A DNA stretch of 34,030 nucleotides, taken from positions 1 to 34,030 of the forward strand of contig NZ_QFFZ01000040.1 of assembly GCF_004369225.1 (NCBI RefSeq), written 5' to 3'. Shown in pieces: positions 8,637 through 15,569 of the stretch. Within the stretch, counting starts at the first letter, position 1; every line of letters begins with the position of its first letter. Below the pieces are notes generated by a model that was not told where the DNA came from, ran no database searches, and saw nothing but the letters and a program-made list of their open reading frames with translations. This DNA comes from Pelotomaculum propionicicum. GTDB lineage: Bacteria > Bacillota > Desulfotomaculia > Desulfotomaculales > Pelotomaculaceae. The translations under genes and the position numbers were made by a program.

Positions 8637-11600
8637 AGCCGGTTAAGCTTATAATCAGCGCCTTTGGCCCTTATGCCGGCACGCAGGTAATAGATTTTAC
8701 CGAGCTTGGCGAGAGATCTTTCTTCCTGATCCACGGCCCCACCGGTTCAGGCAAAACTACCATTCTCGACGCCGTCTGTTTTGCCCTTTACGGTGACACC
8801 AGCGGCGCGGAGCGCAAGGGCGAGCAGATGCGCAGCGGCCATGCGGACTTAACTGAACCTACTGAGATCACTTTCGACTTTGCCATAGGAGCTGATACTT
8901 TTCGCATACTGCGCTACCCCGAGCAGGAGCGGCCCAAGAAGCGGGGGGAAGGAACCACCAGCATGCCGGCAAACGCCACCATGTGGAAGAGGACCGGCGT
9001 CACTGAGGACGCTGAAGAAGGCGCCGTCCTGGCCAGCGGGTGGAGCAAGGTCACCGAGGTCGTGGAGAAGCTGCTCGGCTTTAAGAGCAGCCAGTTCCGG
9101 CAGGTGGTAATGCTCCCCCAGGGCGATTTTCGCAGGCTGCTGACGGCAGATTCAAAGGAGCGCCAGGCGATAATGGAGATCCTGTTCCGGACGGAATTTT
9201 ACCGCCGCATCGAAGAGTCCTTAAAAGAGTCGGCTAAAAGGCTCCAGGCTGAAATTGAGCAGCTGACGAATCAAAAAGCATGGGTGCTGCAAAATGCCGG
9301 AGCGGCGACACGGGATGAACTGGAACAGCAATATAGATCAAATCTTGAGCAGCAGGCAGAAGTGCAAAAAAACATTGAAAAATGCCGCGCAGCCCTGAAA
9401 GAAGCGCAGGACCGCTTAGAAGCCGGCAGGCAGGTCCTGGAAAAGCTGAAGGAGAAAGAGGGCGCTGAAAAAGCTGTCAAAGAGCTGGAGCAGAATGCTG
9501 AGGAAATAGAGGCCAAACGTTCTGAATTAACCAGGGCCAACCGGGCTGCCGGTCTCGCGGACGCGGAAAACCTCCTGAAGACCAGGCAGCAGGAGGCCGA
9601 TACAGCAGCCACTCATTTGGGAAACAAAAAGTTTGTAAAAAATGAAGCGGAGTCAGCAAGCGAAACAGCGGCAAAAGAATTGGCGGCCGAGGTGGAAAAG
9701 GGGCCGGAGCGTGAGGCCGCCGGCCGAGAAGTGGCCCGGCTGGAGGCCCTCACTGAAAAAGTTACCGCCCTTGCCGGGGCGCGCCAGGCGGTCAGCGATG
9801 CTGAAAAGAAAGTAAAAGAAGCTGAAACGGGACAAAGAAGCGCGCAGGGTTCCCTTGACGCCGTCCGCAAGTCAATAGAAGAAAAATCAGCGGCATATAC
9901 AGAGGCGAAAACCACGGCAGACCAGGCGGCAGCCCTGGAAGCAGCCTGCCGGGCAGCCGAACAGGTAAGCATTAAAAGGCAGTCGCTGGAGAAATTCCGC
10001 GGGGATCTGGCTGCAGCCCGGAAATCATATAACCTGGCAGAAAACAAATTCCGGCAGGCCGAGACCCGTTATGCCGCGGCCAGGGAAGAACTGGCCGTCC
10101 TGCAGGAACAATGGAACAGGGGGCAAGCCGCCATCCTGGCCGGCGGTTTAACCAGGGGTGAGCCCTGTCCGGTATGCGGTTCACTGGACCACCCGAACCC
10201 TGCCGCGCCTGGAGCCAGCCTGCCCTCGGAGGCGGACCTGAAAGCCCGCCAGAAGTATGTAGTTGACCTCGAGGCTGCCCTTAACAAAGCCAGAGTTGAA
10301 TTCAGTGACATAAAGACAGTAAAATCAACAGCCCGGAGCAGGACAGAGGACCTGGAAAAGGAACTGGGCGAAAACGCTGATATTGATTTAGCTGTTTTGC
10401 AAGCTAAAGTCGGCAAAGCCAGAGGGCTCTGGTCGGAAGCCCGCCAGTCAGTAGAAACTGTTTCTGCGCTGGAGGACGGGATTAAGAAACTGAAGGAGCG
10501 GGAAGAGGCTGCCGGTCAGCAGTTAGAAACCAGCAAAAAGGAATATCAGAAAGCTTATACGGGACTGGAAACTGCCCGGGCTGTTTTACGTGAACGCGAG
10601 TCATCCGTTCCTGAAAACCTGCGCGACGCAGCAGCTTTGAGCAAAGCCCAGCTGGAAGCCAGGCACAAGAGGGACATGCTCACGGCAAACTATGAGCTGG
10701 CTAAAAAAACAGCGGATGGAGCAAAGCAGGCGCTGGCCATGGCGGAAGCGGCTGAAAAAGAAGCTTTTACAAACTGGCAGACGGCTGTGAGGCTGGCGGA
10801 AGATGAAATACGTTCATTCCAGAAGCGCCTTGAGTCAGCGGGCTTTGGCTGTCTGAAAGAATACCAGGAAGCCAGGAAAACGCCGGAAGAGATTCAAGTA
10901 ATGGAAAGGTACATCAAAAATTTTGACGAGAACATCCATGCCGCCAGGGACCGCCTGGCGCGTGCCGCCGGAGCGGCAGAGGGCTTGGTTGAGCCGGACA
11001 TGGACAAACTGGCCCAGGAAGAAGCTGAAATAAAAGAAGAGCATGATCAATTGCTGATAAAGGAAGGCTTGCTCCAGTCACAGGTAAAGGAAGGAAACAG
11101 GAGCCTGAAGAAGCTCCAGGAACTCGAAGGTCAATTGAAGGGCCTGGAGGACCGCTACCTGGTGTTCGGGCGCCTCTCCGAAGTGGCCAACGGCAGGAAC
11201 AAATATGGCCTGACCTTCCAGCGCTTTGTGCTTGGAGCGCTGCTGGACGACGTCACCATAGCCGCCACCGGGCGACTTAAATTAATGAGCCGCGGCCGCT
11301 ACCACCTCCAGCGCACCACGGAACTGGCCCGGAGAAACGCCGCCGGCGGCTTGGACCTGGAGGTCTTCGATACATATACCGGCGCCGCCAGGAACGTGGC
11401 CACACTTTCCGGCGGAGAAACCTTCCTGGCCTCCCTGTCGCTGGCCCTCGGCCTGGCCGACGTGGTCCAGTCCTACTCGGGCGGCATCCACCTGGATACC
11501 ATTTTCGTGGACGAAGGCTTCGGCACCCTTGACCCCGAATCACTGGACTTTGCCATGCGGGCCCTGATCGACCTGCAAAAAGGCGGCCGCCTGGTGGGGA

Positions 11601-11698
11601 TCATCTCCCATGTGCCGGAATTAAAAGAACGCATCGACGCCAGGCTGGAGGTCCAGCCAACCGACCGGGGTAGTGTGGCTGGGTTTAGGATAGTTTAA
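8633..11698 (+). CDS. sbcC: exonuclease subunit SbcC (Rad50-type SMC ATPase)
   Basis: The 1021-aa ATPase half of SbcCD is full length. The N-terminal lobe has Walker A GPTGSGKTTILD (about 35-46) and a Q-loop region VVMLPQGDFRRLL. Two long coiled coils, rich in Lys, Glu, Ala and Gln, flank a zinc hook with C512-P-V-C515. The C-terminal lobe has the ABC signature LSGGE at 925-929 and Walker B IFVDEGFGTLD. Dimers bridge through the hook and drive ATP-dependent DNA processing with SbcD. Every expected part is present and the frame is intact, in contrast to the decayed genes further right in the element, which suggests it is under selection. No clear terminator follows it. Confidence 0.96.
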   Translation: MKPVKLIISAFGPYAGTQVIDFTELGERSFFLIHGPTGSGKTTILDAVCFALYGDTSGAERKGEQMRSGHADLTEPTEITFDFAIGADTFRILRYPEQERPKKRGEGTTSMPANATMWKRTGVTEDAEEGAVLASGWSKVTEVVEKLLGFKSSQFRQVVMLPQGDFRRLLTADSKERQAIMEILFRTEFYRRIEESLKESAKRLQAEIEQLTNQKAWVLQNAGAATRDELEQQYRSNLEQQAEVQKNIEKCRAALKEAQDRLEAGRQVLEKLKEKEGAEKAVKELEQNAEEIEAKRSELTRANRAAGLADAENLLKTRQQEADTAATHLGNKKFVKNEAESASETAAKELAAEVEKGPEREAAGREVARLEALTEKVTALAGARQAVSDAEKKVKEAETGQRSAQGSLDAVRKSIEEKSAAYTEAKTTADQAAALEAACRAAEQVSIKRQSLEKFRGDLAAARKSYNLAENKFRQAETRYAAAREELAVLQEQWNRGQAAILAGGLTRGEPCPVCGSLDHPNPAAPGASLPSEADLKARQKYVVDLEAALNKARVEFSDIKTVKSTARSRTEDLEKELGENADIDLAVLQAKVGKARGLWSEARQSVETVSALEDGIKKLKEREEAAGQQLETSKKEYQKAYTGLETARAVLRERESSVPENLRDAAALSKAQLEARHKRDMLTANYELAKKTADGAKQALAMAEAAEKEAFTNWQTAVRLAEDEIRSFQKRLESAGFGCLKEYQEARKTPEEIQVMERYIKNFDENIHAARDRLARAAGAAEGLVEPDMDKLAQEEAEIKEEHDQLLIKEGLLQSQVKEGNRSLKKLQELEGQLKGLEDRYLVFGRLSEVANGRNKYGLTFQRFVLGALLDDVTIAATGRLKLMSRGRYHLQRTTELARRNAAGGLDLEVFDTYTGAARNVATLSGGETFLASLSLALGLADVVQSYSGGIHLDTIFVDEGFGTLDPESLDFAMRALIDLQKGGRLVGIISHVPELKERIDARLEVQPTDRGSVAGFRIV

Positions 11699-11773
11699 GC
11701 TACAATGCATAAAGGCACGGCCAGGCTCATCATAAGATCGTCAGTGAATTTGGTGATTTAAGCGCAGTGCAAT

Positions 11774-12853
11774 TTATCTCCCGCAGCAATTCTTATATTT
11801 CTTACCGCTGCCGCAGGGACATGGCTCGTTTCTGCCGATTTTCCGGACGCGCCTGGGCTGGGAGGAGGGAAAAGGCAGCAGGCTGGATTTCTCCGCGGCA
11901 GAAAGCTCGCTGGGTGTGTGGCCATAATTGCTCCAAAGCCTGGTGTTGTTTTGCACATCAACTATCAGACGCATTGTCACGCCTGCCTGCTCCCTGTTGT
12001 CAAACACAACGCCAGCTGAATCCAGCAGATCAAAGTATTCCTGCATCCTTGCTCCGGCCGCGCACATGTCATGGATTTCATCGAGGATGTCCAGGACCGG
12101 TTCGGGATCAGAGATCAACTCTGACAGGTGTGACTTTAAAGCGGCAAGCTGCGGCGTTATCTCGTAATAATCCCAATCGGAATATTTTAAAAACTCATCC
12201 CGTGGCGGAGTATACCTGGGCTTGCCTTTTCTTTTTGCCAGCAGACGGGGTACTCCCTGAAAATCATCCTCCTCAAAGTCAGAGTCAACAATATATTCGT
12301 CCCAGAAACAATATCCCGCATCCATGTACACATAAGTCAGCAAAATGGGAAACATCTCATCGATGCTGGTTTGCCTGTCGTTTTGGCTGTTAAATAACGC
12401 GACGAAATCGTCCTGGCTGATGGCGCCATAAAGCGAGACGGCTGCAATAGCATAACTGTTCAGCAGGTCGCGGAATCGCTTTTCCTCCGGGAAACCTGTT
12501 TTTACCAGTTTCCTATATGCGGCTTTAATCTCATCCGGCACTACGAAAAACAACTTGTCCTCGAAATAAAAGGATTGGAGCAGGCCCAGGCACTGGGATG
12601 TGCTGTAGGAGTCTATATACACTTTACCGGTCTGCAAGTATTTTTTGGCGGCGACCCTTTGAAAGAAATCCCATTCTGTTTCATCAATGGCAAAGAGGCA
12701 GGTGCGGAGGTTGTCAGCCTGCTGCAATGTTTCGGCGATTGAGGAAATCAGTGGCGATTTCGGCAGTTTGCCGCAGCACTGCATTAAAAAACTCGGCGGG
12801 CATGCCGGCGAATTATATGTCGCAGCAGAGCTGTCAAAGAGAGGTATTCCCAA
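11774..12853 (-). CDS. SEC-C motif protein, function unknown
   Basis: The open frame gives up to 359 aa. The C-terminus is a classic SEC-C zinc motif, [18 protein letters not shown], as at the end of SecA and YecA. The rest is mostly helical and acidic ([30 protein letters not shown]) with no enzyme motif I recognise. The start is doubtful: the TTG at 12853 has no ribosome site, and an ATG at 12784 is the next in frame. A second reading begins at the ATG at 12803 in another frame ([10 protein letters not shown]...) and would join well at KLPKSPL, which suggests a possible frameshift near 12770-12780. It is convergent with sbcC and inside the cotJC element. Confidence 0.75.
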   Translation of the reverse strand: MGIPLFDSSAATYNSPACPPSFLMQCCGKLPKSPLISSIAETLQQADNLRTCLFAIDETEWDFFQRVAAKKYLQTGKVYIDSYSTSQCLGLLQSFYFEDKLFFVVPDEIKAAYRKLVKTGFPEEKRFRDLLNSYAIAAVSLYGAISQDDFVALFNSQNDRQTSIDEMFPILLTYVYMDAGYCFWDEYIVDSDFEEDDFQGVPRLLAKRKGKPRYTPPRDEFLKYSDWDYYEITPQLAALKSHLSELISDPEPVLDILDEIHDMCAAGARMQEYFDLLDSAGVVFDNREQAGVTMRLIVDVQNNTRLWSNYGHTPSELSAAEKSSLLPFPSSQPRRVRKIGRNEPCPCGSGKKYKNCCGR

Positions 12854-12925
12854 TTCTCTGCTGCCTTAGAGTTTTCTGATGACGACATATGGATAATGAG
12901 GTGCCTTGAATATGGTCATTAAGAC

Positions 12926-13306
12926 ATGAGCAAAAAAGATTTGGCAGGCGGTTACGTGTTATTCGTGGTGAAAAGCGATCAATTGCACCCGCTGTTTCAG
13001 AAAAAGCACCTGGGCGAATTCTGCTCAAGAATAAAAGCCATCAACAACGGTGAGGAAATAACCTTCGAGCAGATGATCATTACCGACAATATGGACAGGG
13101 AAGACCTGATTATCATAGACAGGCAGGTGACCGATGAACAATTAAGACTAAAGAGGATGGACCTCCTGGCATTGAAGCAGGTGGAAGCCCGGAAATTCGG
13201 CTTTTTGGTTATAGAAGTCAAGCTGGGCAACAGCCCTGAACTGAGGGAAAAAGTAGCAGAGCAGCTGGATTTTTACGTGTCGCATATCAGGAACCAATTT
13301 ATTTAA
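12926..13306 (+). CDS. small PD-(D/E)XK nuclease-like protein
   Basis: A 126-aa hypothetical protein. The segment RMDLLAL (D79) followed after 17 residues by VIEVKLG (E97, K99) has the form of the PD-(D/E)XK nuclease core: Asp, then Glu-x-Lys on a hydrophobic strand. The conserved feel of DRQVTDEQLRLKRMDLLAL...VIEVKLGNSPELREKVAEQLD suggests a real family. There is no good ribosome site at the ATG and the product is short, so it could be the remaining C-terminal part of a longer nuclease. It is followed 14 bases later by another short ORF. It lies in the cotJC element, next to a decayed helicase; nuclease and helicase genes often sit together in defence loci. Confidence 0.5.
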   Translation: MSKKDLAGGYVLFVVKSDQLHPLFQKKHLGEFCSRIKAINNGEEITFEQMIITDNMDREDLIIIDRQVTDEQLRLKRMDLLALKQVEARKFGFLVIEVKLGNSPELREKVAEQLDFYVSHIRNQFI

Positions 13307-13320
13307 GAAGGTGAACAAAA

Positions 13321-13596
13321 ATGACACAATCATTGCAAATAGGATGGATTGATTACGGCAGCCGTGACAGGAGTATCATCAAAGACCAAAACACCTTTCT
13401 GCGTTACGTCGCTTTTCTGCTTTCTGATGATTATCTGCTCGCCGCATTGGAGCAGGCCGAGCAAAAGGCAGCGTCGGCAAAAGGCTGGAATCTGCATGGC
13501 TACGACATGCCGGTGCCGGTACTCTATGAAAACATGCTGCGTGCTGCAGCTAAGTCTCCCGAAAAATTGCGAGAGGTCGACGCGATTAGTGTATAA
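13321..13596 (+). pseudogene. chimeric remnant: short N-terminus plus helicase middle part
   Basis: The 91-codon frame has a ribosome site (GAAGGTG) but appears to join two pieces. It opens MTQSLQIGWIDYGSRDR, like the start of an uncharacterised family beginning IGWIDFS. It then changes to text resembling the region between the two lobes of large SNF2-type defence helicases (FLRYVAFLLSDDYLL...VLYENMLRAAAKSPEKLREVDAI). The frame then ends abruptly and related helicase sequence resumes in another frame at 13590. I read it as decay product. No function can be claimed for the peptide. Confidence 0.5.
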
Positions 13597-13905
13597 CTTC
13601 TCAAACCCGGGCGGCACGACCTTCCAATCCGGTTGATCTGGAGCAGCGTGAGGGGCGGATCAACCGCTACAAGTGTCTTGCCATACGGCAAAATATCGCA
13701 AAGAAATATGGTTATAAAGGCTTTAATGAAGACATCTGGTGCGAGATGTTTGAAAGGGCCAACCAGGAGGAAAAGCGTGGCATGTGTCCCGAACTGGTAC
13801 CTTTTTGGTGCCTGCCGGACCATGACAAGATGATTAAAATCGAGCGGATTGTGCCGATGTACCCTCTGAGTAAGGATCAGGCAAAGTATGAACATCTTAT
13901 ATTTA
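13590..13905 (+). pseudogene. helicase C-terminal fragment (SNF2-like, motif VI)
   Basis: This frame carries SNPVDLEQREGRINRYKC, matching helicase motif VI (QR.GR.-R) of SNF2-type helicases of the kind found in phage-defence loci. It continues IRQNIAKKYG and ERIVPMYPLSKDQAKYEHLI, resembling the C-terminal ends of such proteins. There is no start codon with a ribosome site, the ATPase lobe with Walker motifs is missing, and after about 13905 the DNA changes into antisense WYL-regulator sequence. A full protein of this type has about 1000 residues, so most is gone. The family name is a judgement from motifs. Confidence 0.6.
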
Positions 13906-14108
13906 AACAGCGTGCCGGCCAGCGCGTCCTTGAGCTCGTTGGTGTGGCCGGCCAAAGCTGACCCTTTCTGCTGCAGCAGGCTGAGGTATATAACAAGCGC
14001 TTTTTCAGGACTGATAGAGGGGAGGTAGCCCACGTCAAGGCGGTACAGGCCTTCTTTCTTGGAAGTATTCCTTTCCAGCCTGACAAAAGCAAGTCTTCCT
14101 GGTATATT
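13905..14108 (-). pseudogene. WYL-type transcriptional regulator fragment
   Basis: Read on the minus strand, this gives RLAFVRLERNTSKKEGLYRLDVG followed by YLPSISPEKALVIYLSLLQQ. That resembles the part just after the winged helix of WYL regulators, where the wing ends in YRL and leads into a helix with S.EEAL. Both the DNA-binding start and the WYL domain proper are missing. It runs against the helicase fragment; WYL regulators often stand beside defence helicases, so both may come from one lost locus. Confidence 0.45.
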
Positions 14109-14277
14109 GGCTGCGGCCTTGTATGTGACATTGGAAGAAGGCAGAGAAAAGACAGTTCAAATCCGTGCCGGACGAATCAACGAGCTAAAGCCTCATGTGG
14201 GATTAGAGGAAGCACGGCGAGCAGTTGAGGAAGTAGACGCTTTGATGATAGATTCAGAAAGATATTCCATTAATTGA
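14109..14277 (+). pseudogene. C-terminal fragment of an unrecognised protein
   Basis: About 55 codons ending VTLEEGREKTVQIRAGRINELKP then RRAVEEVDALMIDSERYSIN before TGA. The mix of charged helical residues looks like real coding sequence, but there is no start with a ribosome site, and upstream it merges into the WYL fragment. The form (short, charged, ending in a helix) would suit the tail of an antitoxin or small regulator; I do not recognise the family. Confidence 0.35.
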
Positions 14278-14376
14278 GAGGCTGGAGTCTCTATATAGGT
14301 AGTACTTATTGTGGTTCGTGAGCTTGCATCACTACAAAAAGCCTTTGGGAATATAGAATAAAGTTACCGGTCATTA

Positions 14377-14487
14377 TCACTGCCGGGGCTTTTTCTTTTC
14401 TTCTTCTAAAATTCGTTTGGCTACATTTATCATTACTCTGATTGCTTTAACTACCTTTAGCTGCTCCGGGGCAAGTTCCTTTTTCAT
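14377..14487 (-). CDS. very small ORF next to the right attachment site
   Basis: A 36-codon frame, MKKELAPEQLKVVKAIRVMI followed by NVAKRILEEEKKKPRQ. It is basic and helical and lies 42 bases inside the right att arm. There is no obvious ribosome site. It could be the tail of a lost gene. It could also be a small DNA-binding accessory protein such as a recombination directionality factor, but only its size, charge and position point that way. Confidence 0.3.
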   Translation of the reverse strand: MKKELAPEQLKVVKAIRVMINVAKRILEEEKKKPRQ

Positions 14488-14528
14488 GCTGTATTTTATG
14501 ATAAGAACAGCCCCGTTGGTTACTCATT

Positions 14529-14554
14529 TCATATCAACTGGTAAGCAGCCCTTT
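14529..14554. other. right attachment site: element arm plus crossover core
   Basis: The arm TCATATCAACTGGTAA (14529-14544) overlaps the start of the core GTAAGCAGCCCTTT (14541-14554). The arm is the exact reverse complement of the left-end arm at 5445-5460. Right of the core the sequence is cotJC coding DNA. Confidence 0.9.
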
Positions 14555-14716
14555 AGCCTTATCGGTGGGCATGGTATAACGCTGGGTCAGGTAGCGGACT
14601 CCGGCGGAAAGTTCACTGTCGGGCCCGCCGTACTGGGCCATCAGGAATTTGGCCATGCCTATGTCATTTCTAAACACCCGCACCGGATATTCCAGTTTTT
14701 TTTCATACATCCACAT
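14555..14716 (-). pseudogene. cotJC: cotJC 5' part, separated from its 3' part
   Basis: The first 54 codons of the coat manganese catalase: MWMYEKKLEYPVRV, then MAKFLMAQYGGPDSELSAGV (E35 is the likely first manganese ligand) and RYTMPTDKA. The core adds K55-T59. In the integrated state the frame runs into the element and stops at codon 61, at 14534-14536. AGGAAAGG precedes the ATG, which lies 15 bases after the cotJB stop, so it is the third gene of cotJABC. Joined to 5026-5436 it gives 190 residues, close to the usual CotJC length of about 189. Neither piece alone can form the two-metal site. Confidence 0.95.
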
Positions 14717-14731
14717 AGTCTTTGTCCTTTC

Positions 14732-14989
14732 CTATTCGTATTCGATTTCCCAGGGCCAGGGACTCTGGATCCATAGCCACTGGTTGTGCGGCGGCGTGCA
14801 GCCGGTGGCTGTCAAGGGCCCGTAGATTTCCTCATAACGCCTGACTGCTTCCAGCAACTGGTTCCTGACAGCGTAAAAGTCCCTGAGTGCCGCCTGATCC
14901 TGGGGGTGTGTGTCCAGGAACAGATTCAGCTCAATCGCTACAAATTCCAATTCCTGTATTGTCCTGAGCATAGCCAGTCTTTCATCCAT
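14732..14989 (-). CDS. cotJB: spore coat protein CotJB
   Basis: An 85-aa small coat protein. The start is the ATG at 14989 because GGAGGTGG lies at good distance; an upstream in-frame ATG at 15025 would add 12 residues but has no ribosome site. The sequence MDERLAMLRTIQELEFVAIE, then LNLFLDTHP and a Trp-rich end (HNQWLWIQSPWPWEIEYE) is typical of CotJB. In Bacillus the cotJABC products assemble together into the coat in the mother cell under sigma-E. It lies just outside the element, between cotJA and the interrupted cotJC. Confidence 0.92.
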   Translation of the reverse strand: MDERLAMLRTIQELEFVAIELNLFLDTHPQDQAALRDFYAVRNQLLEAVRRYEEIYGPLTATGCTPPHNQWLWIQSPWPWEIEYE

Positions 14990-15017
14990 TCCAATATCCA
15001 CCTCCGTTAATTTAATT

Positions 15018-15122
15018 GGGGACATTCCTTCGCATGTATTAACTGCAAATAAAATATCGAATAAAAATTAACAGATACATAAAAAAGCAACAAGTTTAAA
15101 CTGTTCAAGAAGGTGTGTCCCC
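15018..15122. repeat. GGGGACA...TGTCCCC repeat unit between cotJA and cotJB
   Basis: GGGGACATTCC at 15018-15028 faces AGGTGTGTCCCC at 15111-15122, with AT-rich sequence between. The same two motifs occur again at 15515-15564. Such units resemble REP-type palindromes. It enlarges the cotJA-cotJB space to 138 bases. Confidence 0.5.
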
Positions 15123-15127
15123 GTTCC

Positions 15128-15388
15128 CTAAAAGGGGTAAGGGCTGTAAAGATCGGGGAAAATTGTGCCCTTTTCCAGTGCTTCAGCGGGATTGAAGATA
15201 GGGCCGTACTTTTGCCAGATGACATAGGACTGGGCGAGGCGGGCCTGCGGGAAAATTCCTTCCGCCTGGACCTCCGTTGCGGCGGCTTCAGCCTTAATCT
15301 CACTGGACTGGCGGTTTTCTTTGTCTTCTTTTCTTTCCGCTTTTACAGGCTGCCTGCCGAAAAACGGGTGGGACGCTCTTAAGAACAT
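15128..15388 (-). CDS. cotJA: spore coat protein CotJA
   Basis: An 86-aa protein. The C-terminal half, LAQSYVIWQKYGPIFNPAEA then LEKGTIFPDLYSPY, is the CotJA signature. The N-terminal half is a charged, low-complexity linker. The ATG at 15388 is chosen because AAGAGG at 15398-15403 precedes it; the ATG at 15421 is in frame but has no ribosome site and overlaps the candidate promoter. It is the first gene of cotJABC. In Bacillus CotJA is required with CotJC for assembly of the complex into the coat. Confidence 0.88.
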   Translation of the reverse strand: MFLRASHPFFGRQPVKAERKEDKENRQSSEIKAEAAATEVQAEGIFPQARLAQSYVIWQKYGPIFNPAEALEKGTIFPDLYSPYPF

Positions 15389-15402
15389 GTAACACCATCC
15401 TC

Positions 15403-15417
15403 TTATGCCAGTATTTC
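15403..15417 (-). promoter_or_regulatory. motif shared with the recombinase promoter region
   Basis: GAAATACTGGCATAA on the minus strand matches GAAATACAGGCATAA upstream of the recombinase (7186-7200) in 14 of 15 positions. If AATACTGG is a -10, an ACATAA-like -35 lies about 14 bases upstream, a weak sigma-E match. The leader would be very short and would start near the ribosome site, so it could instead be an operator. Confidence 0.4.
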
Positions 15418-15476
15418 TCATGCTTTAGCTTATGTTTTTTTGCATGGAGTGTTCCTGAAAAGCCAATTTTGGCTAA

Positions 15477-15506
15477 TAAAAAAGCCGGAAGTTTGCACTT
15501 CCGGCT
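15477..15506 (-). terminator. intrinsic terminator after spoIIR
   Basis: On the minus strand AGCCGGAAG and CTTCCGGCT form a 9-bp perfect stem with a 6-base loop, followed by a T-run. It ends spoIIR transcription before the cotJ operon. Confidence 0.85.
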
Positions 15507-15514
15507 AATACATT

Positions 15515-15564
15515 GGGGACATATCTCGTCCGTAGGGATAGGCTCAAGGTAGAGGTGTGTCCCC
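15515..15564. repeat. second GGGGACA...TGTCCCC repeat unit
   Basis: GGGGACA at 15515-15521 faces AGGTGTGTCCCC at 15553-15564. The right half is identical over 12 bases to that of the unit at 15018-15122. It lies between the spoIIR stop and its terminator. Confidence 0.5.
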
Positions 15565-15569
15565 TTTCC

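Larger units (their letters stand above)
5423..14554. mobile_element. skin-like serine-recombinase element interrupting cotJC
   Basis: The element is bounded by a 14-bp direct repeat, GTAAGCAGCCCTTT, at 5423-5436 and 14541-14554. One repeat copy plus the DNA between measures 9118 bp. It carries a large serine recombinase next to the left end, sbcDC, a SEC-C protein, a PD-(D/E)XK-like ORF and decayed gene pieces near the right end. No phage structural or replication gene is visible. Deleting one repeat plus the interior joins 5026-5436 to 14555-14716 in frame. The layout is that of the sigK intervening element of Bacillus. Whether excision occurs, and when, is inferred and not shown by sequence. 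Confidence 0.9.

Noticed and set aside
13524-14033. A 169-codon minus-strand open frame
   Set aside because: Only its first part (to about 13905) resembles a protein (WYL piece); the rest is antisense to helicase sequence.
14370-14400. Hairpin CCGG...CCGG before a T-rich stretch as a terminator
   Set aside because: The stem has only 4 pairs with a long loop, and the T-rich part is antisense to the Lys/Glu codons of the small ORF.
5423-14716. The split cotJC as an inversion or a random transposon insertion
   Set aside because: The repeats are direct, the pieces are in the same orientation and in frame, and the ends form an integrase-type attP; there are no transposase ends or long target duplication.
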